A stretch of 64,000 nt of DNA from Marisediminicola antarctica (GTDB lineage Bacteria; Actinomycetota; Actinomycetes; Actinomycetales; Microbacteriaceae): positions 2,108,001 to 2,172,000 of the forward strand of contig NZ_CP017146.1 in NCBI RefSeq assembly GCF_009930795.1, read 5' to 3'. The position numbers and the translations under genes are program-made. A model generated the notes under the pieces. The model was not told the origin of the DNA, searched no databases, and saw nothing but the letters and a program-made list of their open reading frames with translations. Positions 1-8,573 of this stretch are shown one piece after another. How positions within the stretch are numbered: position 1 is the stretch's first letter; each line of letters opens with the position of its first letter.

Positions 1-676
1 CCTGCCCGCCCACAAGGTTCACGTAGGCGACGGTGGTGTTGGTCTCGATGGCCCTGCGGGTGACGAGGGGGAGGCGCACCTCGTCCTTGTCCCGTTCGAA
101 CGGCGAGGCGTTGAGAACGACGAGCAGCCCGGCATCCGCCTCGAGCACACGGCCGAGCGGGCCCCCGTCGCGCCAGAGGTCCTCGCAGACGATGACGGCG
201 ACGTCGACGCCCCGCAGCCGCAGCACGAGAAGTTCGTCGCCGGGGATGAATACCCGGTACTCGTCGAAAACGGAGTAGTTGGGCAGGTGGTGCTTGGCGT
301 ACCTCGCCTTGGTGTGGCCGTGCTGCAGCACGCTGGCGCAGTTCTGGGCGATCGCGGTCGGCGCACTGCTCGTACCGAGCAGCCGCGGCTCGAACGGCCC
401 GTCGGGGTGGCCGACGATGACGACGAGGTCGCCGAGTCCGGCATCCTGCAGCCGCTTCGCGAGCGTCGGCACGGCGTCGCGGCACTTCGCCAGAAAGCCG
501 GGACGGGACGCGAGGTCCTCGATCGGATACCCGGACAGCGCCATCTCACCGGTGACGAGGATGTCGGCGCCGGCGGCCGCGGCGGCCCGGGCTGCATCCA
601 GAACCTGCTCAGCGTTTCCCGCGAGATCCCCCACGATGGGGTTGGTCTGGGCGAGTGCCAAGCGGAGTCGGGGCAT
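1..676 (-). CDS. nadE: Glutamine-dependent NAD+ synthetase, N-terminal glutaminase part (truncated by window edge)
   Basis: The minus-strand frame from an ATG at 676 runs open to the window edge, giving about 225 residues that begin MPRLRLALAQTNPIVG. This is the nitrilase-fold glutaminase domain of two-domain NAD+ synthetases, which supplies ammonia to convert deamido-NAD+ to NAD+ in the cytoplasm. All three nitrilase catalytic residues are visible: Glu in GEMALSGYP, Lys in KHHLPNYSVFDEYRVF and Cys in VIVCEDLW. The synthetase domain lies beyond the window. There is no Shine-Dalgarno sequence. A TAGGCT hexamer at 684-689 lies 7 nt before the ATG, so the mRNA is probably leaderless. The gene is divergent from glnA2. 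Confidence 0.93.
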   Translation of the reverse strand, partial: MPRLRLALAQTNPIVGDLAGNAEQVLDAARAAAAAGADILVTGEMALSGYPIEDLASRPGFLAKCRDAVPTLAKRLQDAGLGDLVVIVGHPDGPFEPRLLGTSSAPTAIAQNCASVLQHGHTKARYAKHHLPNYSVFDEYRVFIPGDELLVLRLRGVDVAVIVCEDLWRDGGPLGRVLEADAGLLVVLNASPFERDKDEVRLPLVTRRAIETNTTVAYVNLVGGQ

Positions 677-683
677 AGCCAGT

Positions 684-689
684 AGCCTA
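684..689 (-). promoter_or_regulatory. -10 element of probable leaderless nadE promoter
   Basis: On the minus strand TAGGCT is followed by 7 nt and then the nadE ATG. No Shine-Dalgarno sequence is present. No clear -35 was found. Confidence 0.5.
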
Positions 690-732
690 ATAGCGGTGGG
701 CAGCTCGCCCCGTACGCGACGATGAGGGGCCA

Positions 733-2070
733 ATGGACAAGCAACGCGACTTCGTTCTTCGCACGATCGAAGAGCGGGGAGTCAAGTTCATCCGGCTCTG
801 GTTCACCGACGTGGTCGGCACCCTCAAGTCGGTCGCCATCGCGCCGGCCGAGGTGGAGGGTGCCTTCGCCGAGGGCCTCGGTTTCGACGGCTCCGCGATC
901 GAGGGGCTGACGCGCGCGTACGAGGCCGACGTGCTCGCCCATCCCGACCCCACCACTTTCCAGATCCTTCCCTGGCGCGGCGAGGTCGACCCGACGGCGC
1001 GGATGTTCTGCGACATCTCGACCCCGGACGGCCAGCCCGCGGTCGCCGACCCGCGCAACGTGCTGAAGCGCACCCTCGCGAAGGCGGCCGACCGCGGCTT
1101 CACCTTCTACACGCATCCCGAGGTCGAGTTCTACCTGCTCAAGAGCTCCCAGTACGGCCCGAAGGGACCCCAACCGGTCGACAAGGCGGGCTACTTCGAC
1201 AACGTCCCCGGCGGCACGGCGCACGACTTCCGTCGCCGCTCGGTGCGGATGCTCGAAGACCTCGGCATCTCGGTCGAGTTCTCCCACCACGAAGCCGGGC
1301 CAGGTCAGAACGAGATCGACCTGCGCTATGCCGACGCGCTGACCACCGCCGACAACATCATGACCTTCCGCACCGTCATCAAGGAGGTGGCGATCGAGCA
1401 GGGCGTCTACGCGACCTTCATGCCGAAGCCTCTCGCCGACGCGCCGGGATCGGGCATGCACACCCACATGTCGCTGTTCGAGGGCGACACCAACGCGTTC
1501 TTCGAGGGCGGAGCCCAGTACCAGCTGTCGAAGATCGGCCGCCAGTTCATCGCCGGACTGCTCACCCACGCGCCGGAGATCACCGCCGTGACCAACCAGT
1601 TCGTGAACTCCTACAAGCGGCTCTGGGGCGGCGACGAGGCGCCGAGCTTCGTCACGTGGGGCCACAACAACCGGTCCGCACTCGTGCGGGTGCCGCTGTA
1701 CAAGCCCAACAAGGGGCAGAGCGCCCGTGTCGAGTACCGCGCGATCGACTCCGCGGCGAACCCCTACCTCGCCTACTCGCTCATGCTCGCCGCCGGGCTC
1801 AAGGGCATCGAGAACGGGTACGAGCTGCCCCCGGAGGCGGAGAACAACGTGTGGAGTCTCTCTGATTCCGAGCGCAAGGCGCTCGGCTACAAGCAGCTTC
1901 CCGCGAGCCTCGACCGCGCCGTGGCGCTGATGGAGGAGTCGGAGCTCGTCGCCGAGACCCTCGGCGAGCACGTCTTCAACTACGTGCTGCTGAACAAGCG
2001 GCAGGAATGGCGCGAATACCGCGCCCAGGTGACGCCGTACGAGCTCAAGAGCAACCTGGAGATGCTCTAG
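733..2070 (+). CDS. glnA2: Glutamine synthetase type I, GlnA2-type
   Basis: This 445-residue protein is a type I glutamine synthetase, which makes glutamine from glutamate, ammonia and ATP. Family hallmarks are present: GFDGSAIEGL near residue 50, the metal-binding segment PGQNEIDLRYADAL, GSGMHTHMSL near residue 240, NNRSALVRVP and the ARVEYRAID arginines. The start is ATG 733, preceded by GAGGGG. Length and position directly before glnE match the actinobacterial GlnA2 class. The C-terminal segment around ENGYELPPEAENN differs from the classical adenylylation loop seen in GlnA1 at 10063-11487, so control by GlnE is doubtful for this paralogue. No GlnR-type operator was found upstream. Confidence 0.93.
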   Translation: MDKQRDFVLRTIEERGVKFIRLWFTDVVGTLKSVAIAPAEVEGAFAEGLGFDGSAIEGLTRAYEADVLAHPDPTTFQILPWRGEVDPTARMFCDISTPDGQPAVADPRNVLKRTLAKAADRGFTFYTHPEVEFYLLKSSQYGPKGPQPVDKAGYFDNVPGGTAHDFRRRSVRMLEDLGISVEFSHHEAGPGQNEIDLRYADALTTADNIMTFRTVIKEVAIEQGVYATFMPKPLADAPGSGMHTHMSLFEGDTNAFFEGGAQYQLSKIGRQFIAGLLTHAPEITAVTNQFVNSYKRLWGGDEAPSFVTWGHNNRSALVRVPLYKPNKGQSARVEYRAIDSAANPYLAYSLMLAAGLKGIENGYELPPEAENNVWSLSDSERKALGYKQLPASLDRAVALMEESELVAETLGEHVFNYVLLNKRQEWREYRAQVTPYELKSNLEML

Positions 2071-2105
2071 CCCGAGGGTCGTCCGAGGAGAAAGTGCAGG
2101 CGAGG

Positions 2106-5045
2106 ATGCCGAGGCACCAGAGTACTCTGACCGAGTTGGCGAAGCTCGGCTTCGCCGAACTCGCGGCAGCACACACGCAGCTCGACGAGTTCGCGGCGGA
2201 GCACGGGCTCGACGAGATCGCCGCGCACTTCGCGGCGGCCGCCGATCCTGACCTCGCACTGCGGTCACTCGCCCAGCTGCTGAGGACCACCCCGCAGGAG
2301 GTGTTGCCCCTCCTGGCCGCGGATGACAGCGCCGAGCGGCTGGTCCGGGTGCTCGGCGCATCGACCGGTCTGGGGGAGTTCCTGCAGCGTCGGCCCGCCG
2401 AGATCGAGAGCCTGAAGGAGCCGCTGCCGCGCCCGCCGTCGGCAGCAGAGTACGTGGCCGACCTGCTCGCGTCCGTCGAGGCCGTCGACGGCGTCGCCGC
2501 GATGCCAGAGCCAGCGGCATCCACCGCCCTCCGGGTTCGCTACCGACGCCACCTCGTGCAGCTCACCGCCTGGGACCTGTCGAGGCCCGACCCGCTCGCC
2601 GCCGTGGACACCGTCGCCGCAGCCCTCGCCGACCTCGCCGGTGCGGCCCTGGAGGCGGCGATCGCAGTTGCCCGCTCCGTCTCGACCTACCCGCCGGATG
2701 AGGTTGCCGCGAGTCGCCTGGCGATCATCGGTATGGGCAAGGCGGGGGCGCGAGAGCTCAACTACATCAGCGACGTCGATGTGATCTTCGTTGCCGAGGG
2801 CTCGGGGGAGCTCGACACCGGCAGGGCGGTCGAGATAGCGACAAAGCTCGCGATGGCCGCGACCCGCGCCGTGCACGACTACGGCAGCGAACCCGACCTG
2901 TGGGAGGTCGACGCGAATCTGCGCCCGGAGGGCAAGGATGGCGCGCTCGTCCGCACGCTTGAATCCCACGTGGCCTACTACGACCGGTGGGCCAAGAGCT
3001 GGGAGTTCCAGGCCCTCCTCAAGGCGAGGTGTCTCGCCGGCGACGTCGATCTTGGCCGTCGGTACTGCGAGGCGGTAGCGCCGAAGGTGTGGAGCAGCGC
3101 CGCACGGGAGAACTTCGTCGAGTCGGTGCAGCGGATGCGCGAGCGGGTCACCGCCAACATCCCCTCGGCCGAGCTCGACCGACAACTCAAGCTCGGCCCC
3201 GGCGGCCTCCGTGATATCGAGTTCACCATCCAGTTGCTGCAGCTCGTGCACGGCCAGACCGACCCCGAGGTGCGCCAGCCCGGCACACTGCCCGCGCTGG
3301 TTTCACTTGCCGAACAGGGCTACATCGGACGGGCCGAATCGGCGGAGTTCGCCCGCGACTACCGGTTTCTGCGGCTGCTCGAGCATCGGGTGCAGCTCAC
3401 GAAACTGCGCCGCACCCACCTCATGCCCACCGACCCGGAGGGCCTGCGCGTGCTGGCCCGCGGCACCGGGCTCGCGTCGAGTGCCGCCGACCTGAGTGCC
3501 CAGTGGAACCGCACCAAGCTGACGGTCCGGTCGCTGCACGAGCGGCTGTTCTACCGCCCGCTGCTCAGCGCCGTGGCGGCCCTCAAGGACGACGGCATCT
3601 CGTTGACGAGCGATCAGGCGGCGGCTCGGCTCACGGCGATCGGGTTCCGAGATCCGAAGAGCGCGCTCTCCCACATTCGTGCGCTGACCTCGGGGGTCTC
3701 GCGCCGCGCCGCTATCCAGCGACACCTGCTGCCGGTGATGCTGCAGTGGTTCGCCGCCGGCGCCGACCCGGACTACGGGCTGCTCGCTTTCCGCCGCCTG
3801 AGCGAGGACCTGGGGGAGTCCTACTGGTTCCTCCGGATGCTTCGTGACTCCTCCGGCGCGGCGAACCGGCTCACGAACGCGCTGTCGGCCGCCCGCTACA
3901 TCGGTGTGCTCCTCGAGCGCATCCCCGAGGGCGCCGCGTGGTTCGAGAACGAGGAGGAGCTGAGCCCGCGCCCGCTCGATGCCCTCCTCGACGAGGCGAC
4001 CGCGACGATCTCCCGCCACGACGACCCGGCGACCGCTGCCCTCGCTCTGCGCACCGCGCGACGGCGAGAGGTGCTACGCCTGGCCATCGCCGCGATCCTC
4101 GGGCTTATCGACGTGGAGCACCTCGGCCGCGCTCTCGCGGATATCACGACGACGCTGCTGACCGGGATGCTCACTCTCGCCCGCGGGGACATCGACGGGA
4201 TCGAGTTCGGGATCATCGCGATGGGCCGCTACGGCGGGCGCGAGCTCGGCTTCGGATCGGACGCCGACGTCATCTACGTCTACCGCGCAACCACAGCATC
4301 CGGCGCCGAGGCCCAGTCCCGGGCGGAGAAAATCGTCTCGCGGCTGATCACCTCGACCGAAGACCTCCGCCTCCCACTCGACCTCGACATGAACCTTCGT
4401 CCCGAGGGAAAGAACGGTCCGGTGGTGCGGTCGCTCGATTCGTACCGCGCCTACTATGAGCGCTGGTCGCTCACCTGGGAGGCCCAGGCGCTCCTGCGCG
4501 CCACGGCCGCTGTCGGCGACGCGACGCTGCTGCGAGACTTCGAGGCTCTCGCCGACGAGGTTCGCTACCCGGAGGATATCCCGGAGCAGGATGTGCGCGA
4601 GGTCAAGCGCATCAAGGCGAGGGTGGAGTCGGAGCGCCTACCGCACGCGGCCGATCCGGCGAGGCATCTCAAGCTCGGCCGCGGTTCGCTCAGCGACGTC
4701 GAGTGGCTTGTGCAGCTGCTCCAGCTTCAGCACGGGGCACGTCTGCCGTCGCTGCGCACGACGTCGACCCTCGCGGCCCTCACCGCGGTCTGTAAGGAGG
4801 GTTTCATCACCGAGGCGGAGGCTGCCAGGCTGCGTGCCGCCTGGATCTTCGCCTCCCGCGTGCGGTCGGCGATGACCCTCTGGATGGTGCGGACGACCGA
4901 CGTGCTGCCGATCGACCGTCCGCAGCTGGAGGGCATCGCCCGGCTCATGGAGTACCCGCCGGGGTCGGCCAACCAGCTCGAGGACGACTACCTGCGGGTC
5001 ACGCGGCGCGCACGCCAGGTGTTCGAGAAGCGCTTTTACGGCTGA
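2106..5045 (+). CDS. glnE: Bifunctional glutamine synthetase adenylyltransferase / adenylyl-removing enzyme
   Basis: From ATG 2106 the protein is 979 residues, close to the family norm. GlnE adds and removes AMP on a tyrosine of glutamine synthetase I. The two nucleotidyltransferase domains are both intact. The N-terminal adenylyl-removase copy has GMGKAGARELNYISDVDV near residue 208. The C-terminal adenylyltransferase copy has AMGRYGGRELGFGSDADV near residue 704. Each keeps the paired metal-binding aspartates (DVD and DAD), followed by a LRPEGK motif. An in-frame GTG at 2094, just after AGGAG at 2086-2090, is an alternative start. The gene follows glnA2 by about 35 nt and is probably co-transcribed. 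The likely target is GlnA1. Confidence 0.95.
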   Translation: MPRHQSTLTELAKLGFAELAAAHTQLDEFAAEHGLDEIAAHFAAAADPDLALRSLAQLLRTTPQEVLPLLAADDSAERLVRVLGASTGLGEFLQRRPAEIESLKEPLPRPPSAAEYVADLLASVEAVDGVAAMPEPAASTALRVRYRRHLVQLTAWDLSRPDPLAAVDTVAAALADLAGAALEAAIAVARSVSTYPPDEVAASRLAIIGMGKAGARELNYISDVDVIFVAEGSGELDTGRAVEIATKLAMAATRAVHDYGSEPDLWEVDANLRPEGKDGALVRTLESHVAYYDRWAKSWEFQALLKARCLAGDVDLGRRYCEAVAPKVWSSAARENFVESVQRMRERVTANIPSAELDRQLKLGPGGLRDIEFTIQLLQLVHGQTDPEVRQPGTLPALVSLAEQGYIGRAESAEFARDYRFLRLLEHRVQLTKLRRTHLMPTDPEGLRVLARGTGLASSAADLSAQWNRTKLTVRSLHERLFYRPLLSAVAALKDDGISLTSDQAAARLTAIGFRDPKSALSHIRALTSGVSRRAAIQRHLLPVMLQWFAAGADPDYGLLAFRRLSEDLGESYWFLRMLRDSSGAANRLTNALSAARYIGVLLERIPEGAAWFENEEELSPRPLDALLDEATATISRHDDPATAALALRTARRREVLRLAIAAILGLIDVEHLGRALADITTTLLTGMLTLARGDIDGIEFGIIAMGRYGGRELGFGSDADVIYVYRATTASGAEAQSRAEKIVSRLITSTEDLRLPLDLDMNLRPEGKNGPVVRSLDSYRAYYERWSLTWEAQALLRATAAVGDATLLRDFEALADEVRYPEDIPEQDVREVKRIKARVESERLPHAADPARHLKLGRGSLSDVEWLVQLLQLQHGARLPSLRTTSTLAALTAVCKEGFITEAEAARLRAAWIFASRVRSAMTLWMVRTTDVLPIDRPQLEGIARLMEYPPGSANQLEDDYLRVTRRARQVFEKRFYG

Positions 5046-5525
5046 TCTGTCTCCGGGCGGGCGTTCGTCGCGCCCTGAGGAAAATATATTTTGACGAGTT
5101 TCACGCCGATTTCCGCGGGGTTCGGCCGCGTCCGGACTGTACCCCGATTTGGCATTCGTTCCTCCCAATGGGGAGGCTGCGGCCGTGCGTTCGACAAGGA
5201 CGAGGATGCGCCGCCTGGGCCGCGAACGGGGTTGCGCGTAGGTGGACCATGGCTCCCCCCGTCCGGGGGCGCTGGATTGTCCCCCGCGGCGCGGGTTATC
5301 GCGGAGCACGGGGGAGCCAGACGAGCCGAGAAGCCGTGTCAGCAGAATTACCGACACGGGACACTGTGAATATTCTGGGAGTTCGTTGAGTCCTCGAATT
5401 CAGTGGCCCCGACGGACGTTTTTGCGTTTGCCCCGGGGCCGATTCCCTGTCCATAATCAAGCACCCGAAAGACCATAGGTTCCTCAACGTTGCGGACACC
5501 TTCCCCCGCGAACGATCGAGGCACC
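5046..5525 (+). other. 480-nt intergenic region with potential RNA structures upstream of the exopolysaccharide operon
   Basis: No convincing gene was found. A perfect 10-bp inverted repeat pairs 5250-5259 with 5310-5319 (TGGCTCCCCC with GGGGGAGCCA). Inside it, CCCCC at 5256-5260 can instead pair with GGGGG at 5265-5269, and CCCCCG at 5281-5286 with CGGGGG at 5309-5314, so two mutually exclusive folds are possible. A second 7-bp hairpin pairs CCGTGTC at 5334-5340 with GACACGG at 5353-5359. A weak promoter candidate lies downstream: TTGCCC at 5428-5433 and CATAAT at 5452-5457, 18 nt apart. The region does not match any riboswitch consensus I could recognise. Confidence 0.45.
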
Positions 5526-7010
5526 GTGTTCATTTTCATCCTGCAGTTGCGCTACATGATCGAGGGGCACCCCGAGGTCTACATGTTCGCCGTGTACTCC
5601 ATCCTCATTTGGGCGCTCTGGCTCCTCAAGATGTTCCTCTCGGCGAAGTACCGCCCATACACCGGTGAATTCACCGGGACCACGAGCGTTGTGGTCCCCG
5701 TGCTCGACGAGCCCGTGGAGCTCTTCCGAGACGTGCTCAGGCGAATGGTCGCCCAGAATCCTGGCGAAATTATCGTCGTGATCAACGGCGCCGAGAACCC
5801 CGTTCTCGAGGGTGTCTGCGAGGAATTCGCACCACTCGTCCGCTGGGTCCACACGCCGATCCCCGGCAAGCGCAACGCCGTGATGATCGGCACCGAGCTC
5901 TCAACCGGCGACATCACCGTGCTCGTCGACTCCGACACCGTGTGGACCGAGAACACCCTCTCCGAACTCGTCCGGCCCTTCGCCGAGCCTCAGGTCGGGG
6001 GCGTCACTACCCGCCAACGCATCCTCGAGCCTGAGCGCAGTTGGATCACCCGCTGGGCCGACTGGCTCGAGAACTCCCGCGCCCTCTATTCCATGCCCGC
6101 CCAGAGTGTGCTGGGGCAAATCGGCTGCCTTCCCGGCCGAACGATCGCATTCCGCCGGTCGATCATGATGACCGTGATGGACCGGTTCATGACGGAGCGG
6201 TTCATGGGCGTGTTCCTCGAGGTCAGTGATGACCGCACCCTCACGAACCTCACCCTCAAAGAGGGCTACCGCACGGTTTACCAGCACACCTCGCTGGTGT
6301 TCACTGACGCCCCGCTGCAGCTGAAGAAGCTGTACAAGCAGCAGCTGAGATGGGCTCGGGGCAGCCAGTACAACACCCTGCGGATGCTGCCGTGGATGCT
6401 CGGCCACGCTCCGGTACTGTCGATCTTCTTCATCATGGACATCATCCTTCCGTTCCTCCTCGCGGGGGTCATCGCCGGCTGGGTCTACCGCGCAGCTACC
6501 GGAGAGGGGTACAACTTCTACGAGGGGATCCTCACCGAGTACGGCGCACAGGGCGGAGTACTGATGGTGCTCGGCCTCATGCTGGTGTCTTCCGTGCTGA
6601 GCATGGCGATCCGCCAGATCCGACACCTCTCCGAGAAGCCGTCCGATTTCTTCCGCCTGCCGGCTTTCATCATCGTCTCGACCCTGTTCCTGATGCCGAT
6701 CCGGCTCATCGGGTTCTTCCGCATGGGCCACGCGAGCGGCTGGGGCACCCGTGCCGGAGCCTACGCAGGAGGCGCGTCGAACGACGACGTGATGAACTCA
6801 CTGTCGCCAGCGGATGACCCGGGCACCGACATCCTCACGGGAGCGTGGTCTCCCCACGCCACCGCCGTGCTCGAGGCGTCACCGCGCCGGGCAGCAACCG
6901 TTGCCCCGAGATCCGCGCCTCGACGCCGGCTCAACCCGAAGGCCGCGTGGCCCTACGCCATCGGCCTCTCGATCTTCGCTCTGGAGGCGTTCTTCATTGT
7001 CAGTTTCTAA
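5526..7010 (+). CDS. Processive family-2 glycosyltransferase, hyaluronan-synthase-like
   Basis: This membrane polysaccharide synthase has about 494 residues from GTG 5526, which has GAGG 4 nt upstream; TTG 5490 and ATG 5556 are alternatives. An N-terminal membrane segment precedes a GT2 catalytic domain. Motifs in order are VDSDTVW (DxD, near residue 133), GRTIAFRR, SDDRTLTN (near 234, acceptor-site DD) and QQLRWARG (QxxRW, near 271). Three membrane helices follow (about 293-320, 345-363 and 378-400). Then comes a flexible tail with one more hydrophobic helix at the C-terminus. SDDRTLTN plus QQLRWARG resembles class I hyaluronan synthases more than cellulose synthases. UDP-glucose dehydrogenase in the same operon suggests a glucuronate-containing polymer. 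The exact product cannot be read from sequence. Confidence 0.85.
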   Translation: MFIFILQLRYMIEGHPEVYMFAVYSILIWALWLLKMFLSAKYRPYTGEFTGTTSVVVPVLDEPVELFRDVLRRMVAQNPGEIIVVINGAENPVLEGVCEEFAPLVRWVHTPIPGKRNAVMIGTELSTGDITVLVDSDTVWTENTLSELVRPFAEPQVGGVTTRQRILEPERSWITRWADWLENSRALYSMPAQSVLGQIGCLPGRTIAFRRSIMMTVMDRFMTERFMGVFLEVSDDRTLTNLTLKEGYRTVYQHTSLVFTDAPLQLKKLYKQQLRWARGSQYNTLRMLPWMLGHAPVLSIFFIMDIILPFLLAGVIAGWVYRAATGEGYNFYEGILTEYGAQGGVLMVLGLMLVSSVLSMAIRQIRHLSEKPSDFFRLPAFIIVSTLFLMPIRLIGFFRMGHASGWGTRAGAYAGGASNDDVMNSLSPADDPGTDILTGAWSPHATAVLEASPRRAATVAPRSAPRRRLNPKAAWPYAIGLSIFALEAFFIVSF

Positions 7011-8511
7011 GCGCACCACGTCCTGGTGGGCGGGCAGCACTACCCGCGCACGCCTCACCGCCCTCGGGGCATCAGCCATTGTGCTCGCCCTCCTCGCCAC
7101 GAGCGTGGTGGTGTGGAACTCTCCAGGAAACCCGGTGAGCGTCGCCATCGAGAACGCCGTGAAGAACGAGTCCGCTGACCGTTCTCTCGTTCTGGAGCGG
7201 AACAAGCTCCTCGCGCAGGTCGTCGCGCTGCGGAAGTCCCTCGAGAAGGCTCGCGGCGACCTGGGCTCGAGCAAAGCGGAGAAGGCTGTGATCCAGCAGG
7301 ATCTCTGGTCGGCTCAGGGTGAGCTTGAATCCGTCGGCGGCGGCGGCGGCGGCGGTAACGGTGGTACCGGCGGTGGTACCGGTGGCGGCGCCGATCGTGC
7401 CGGCGCTGGTGGTGGCGGCAGTGGTGGACAGAAGTCCCCGACGGTCGCGAAACCTCGCCCGCCGGCCATCGTATCTACTCCAGCGGCGGTAGCGCCGATC
7501 ATCGCGCCGACAAAAGCGGAGATCGTCGCGCCGACCGAACCATATTTCGGGATGTACACCGCACAGGCACCGTTCAACTGGGCCACCTTCGACAGCACCT
7601 CGGTCAAAATCGGCGCCACACCGAGCGTCGTAGGGTACTTCGGAGGCTGGGACGAGAACTTTCGGGCGAACGCGGTCACTCGGGCCTGGGAGCGAGACAC
7701 TCTTCCTATTCTCACCTGGGAGTCGCGGCCGATCGGCTCGACGAACGACATCGTCAACGAGCCCGCGTACTCCCTACCCGACATCATCGGCGACCCGATC
7801 GCGGGAGTTGCCGGCACCCACGACGACTACCTTCGCCAGTACGCCAGGGACATCGTCTCGACGGGCCTCCCGCTGGGCATCCGCCTCAACCACGAGATGA
7901 ACGGCGTCTGGTACCCGTGGGCCGAGCAGACCGGTAAGGGCGTATCCATCAACGGCAACCGGTCGGGCGACTACGTCAGGATGTGGCAGCACGTCCACGA
8001 CATCTTCCAAGCGGAGGGCGCGAACGACCTTGTCGTGTGGATCTGGTCACCCAACGTAATCAATCGCCTTCCGGCGACTCACAAGACCCCGGAATACCTC
8101 GCCCACCTCTACCCCGGCGACGATTATGTGGACTGGGTTGGCCTCTCCGGTTACCTCCGCCCGCCATTCGACGCTCCGGAGGGCAACTCCTACGACTTCG
8201 GCTTTACGTTCAACCGGAGCCTGAACGCCCTGCGGGATCTTACCGACAAGCCGATCCTCCTCGCCGAGATCGGGGCATCAGAGATCGGATCGCACAAGGC
8301 CGGCTGGGTCTCGTCGCTCTTCACATCGCTGCAAAAGCCCGAGAATGCCGACATCATTGGCTTCGCCTGGTTCAACCTCGCCGTCACGACCTATGTCGCG
8401 GGGGAGCGCGCCACCAACGACTGGCGCATCGATTCCCGCGCCGACTCGCTCGCCGCTTTCGTCGATGGGCTGGCCCTTCCCGGCAGCCGTTTCGTCGTGA
8501 ACCCGAAATGA
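6997..8511 (+). CDS. Membrane-anchored GH26-like glycoside hydrolase
   Basis: The start is TTG 6997, with GGAGG at 6983-6987 nine nt upstream, overlapping the end of the glycosyltransferase gene by 14 nt; this implies translational coupling. The product is about 504 residues. In order it has a short cytoplasmic head, one membrane helix (about residues 21-41), a charged coiled-coil (about 50-112), a Gly-rich linker (about 113-146) and an extracellular catalytic domain. The catalytic domain carries the GH26 pattern: RLNHEMNGVWYPW, with the acid/base Glu near 300, and LLAEIGASE, with the nucleophile Glu near 424. It probably trims or releases the polymer made by the neighbouring synthase at the outer face of the membrane. 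GH26 enzymes are usually beta-mannanases, but the substrate here is unknown. Confidence 0.82.
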   Translation: MSVSKRTTSWWAGSTTRARLTALGASAIVLALLATSVVVWNSPGNPVSVAIENAVKNESADRSLVLERNKLLAQVVALRKSLEKARGDLGSSKAEKAVIQQDLWSAQGELESVGGGGGGGNGGTGGGTGGGADRAGAGGGGSGGQKSPTVAKPRPPAIVSTPAAVAPIIAPTKAEIVAPTEPYFGMYTAQAPFNWATFDSTSVKIGATPSVVGYFGGWDENFRANAVTRAWERDTLPILTWESRPIGSTNDIVNEPAYSLPDIIGDPIAGVAGTHDDYLRQYARDIVSTGLPLGIRLNHEMNGVWYPWAEQTGKGVSINGNRSGDYVRMWQHVHDIFQAEGANDLVVWIWSPNVINRLPATHKTPEYLAHLYPGDDYVDWVGLSGYLRPPFDAPEGNSYDFGFTFNRSLNALRDLTDKPILLAEIGASEIGSHKAGWVSSLFTSLQKPENADIIGFAWFNLAVTTYVAGERATNDWRIDSRADSLAAFVDGLALPGSRFVVNPK

Positions 8512-8573
8512 CGCGGCTCCGGAGCCTACCCACCAGACCGATCCCCGCCGCACCACAAATTCAGGAGCATCCC

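Noticed and set aside
19-2520. An 833-residue minus-strand open frame across nadE, glnA2 and the start of glnE
   Set aside because: It runs antisense to glnA2 and out of frame with nadE. Its sequence is Arg/Pro/Ser-rich in the manner of high-GC shadow frames.
5091-5096. TTGACG as a -35 for the exopolysaccharide operon
   Set aside because: The expected -10 position is G/C-rich with no TANNNT.
5250-5359. Cyclic-di-AMP (ydaO-type) riboswitch
   Set aside because: A GGGGGAGCCA segment is reminiscent of it, but the other conserved elements, including the GGGTGAAT-type segment, are absent.
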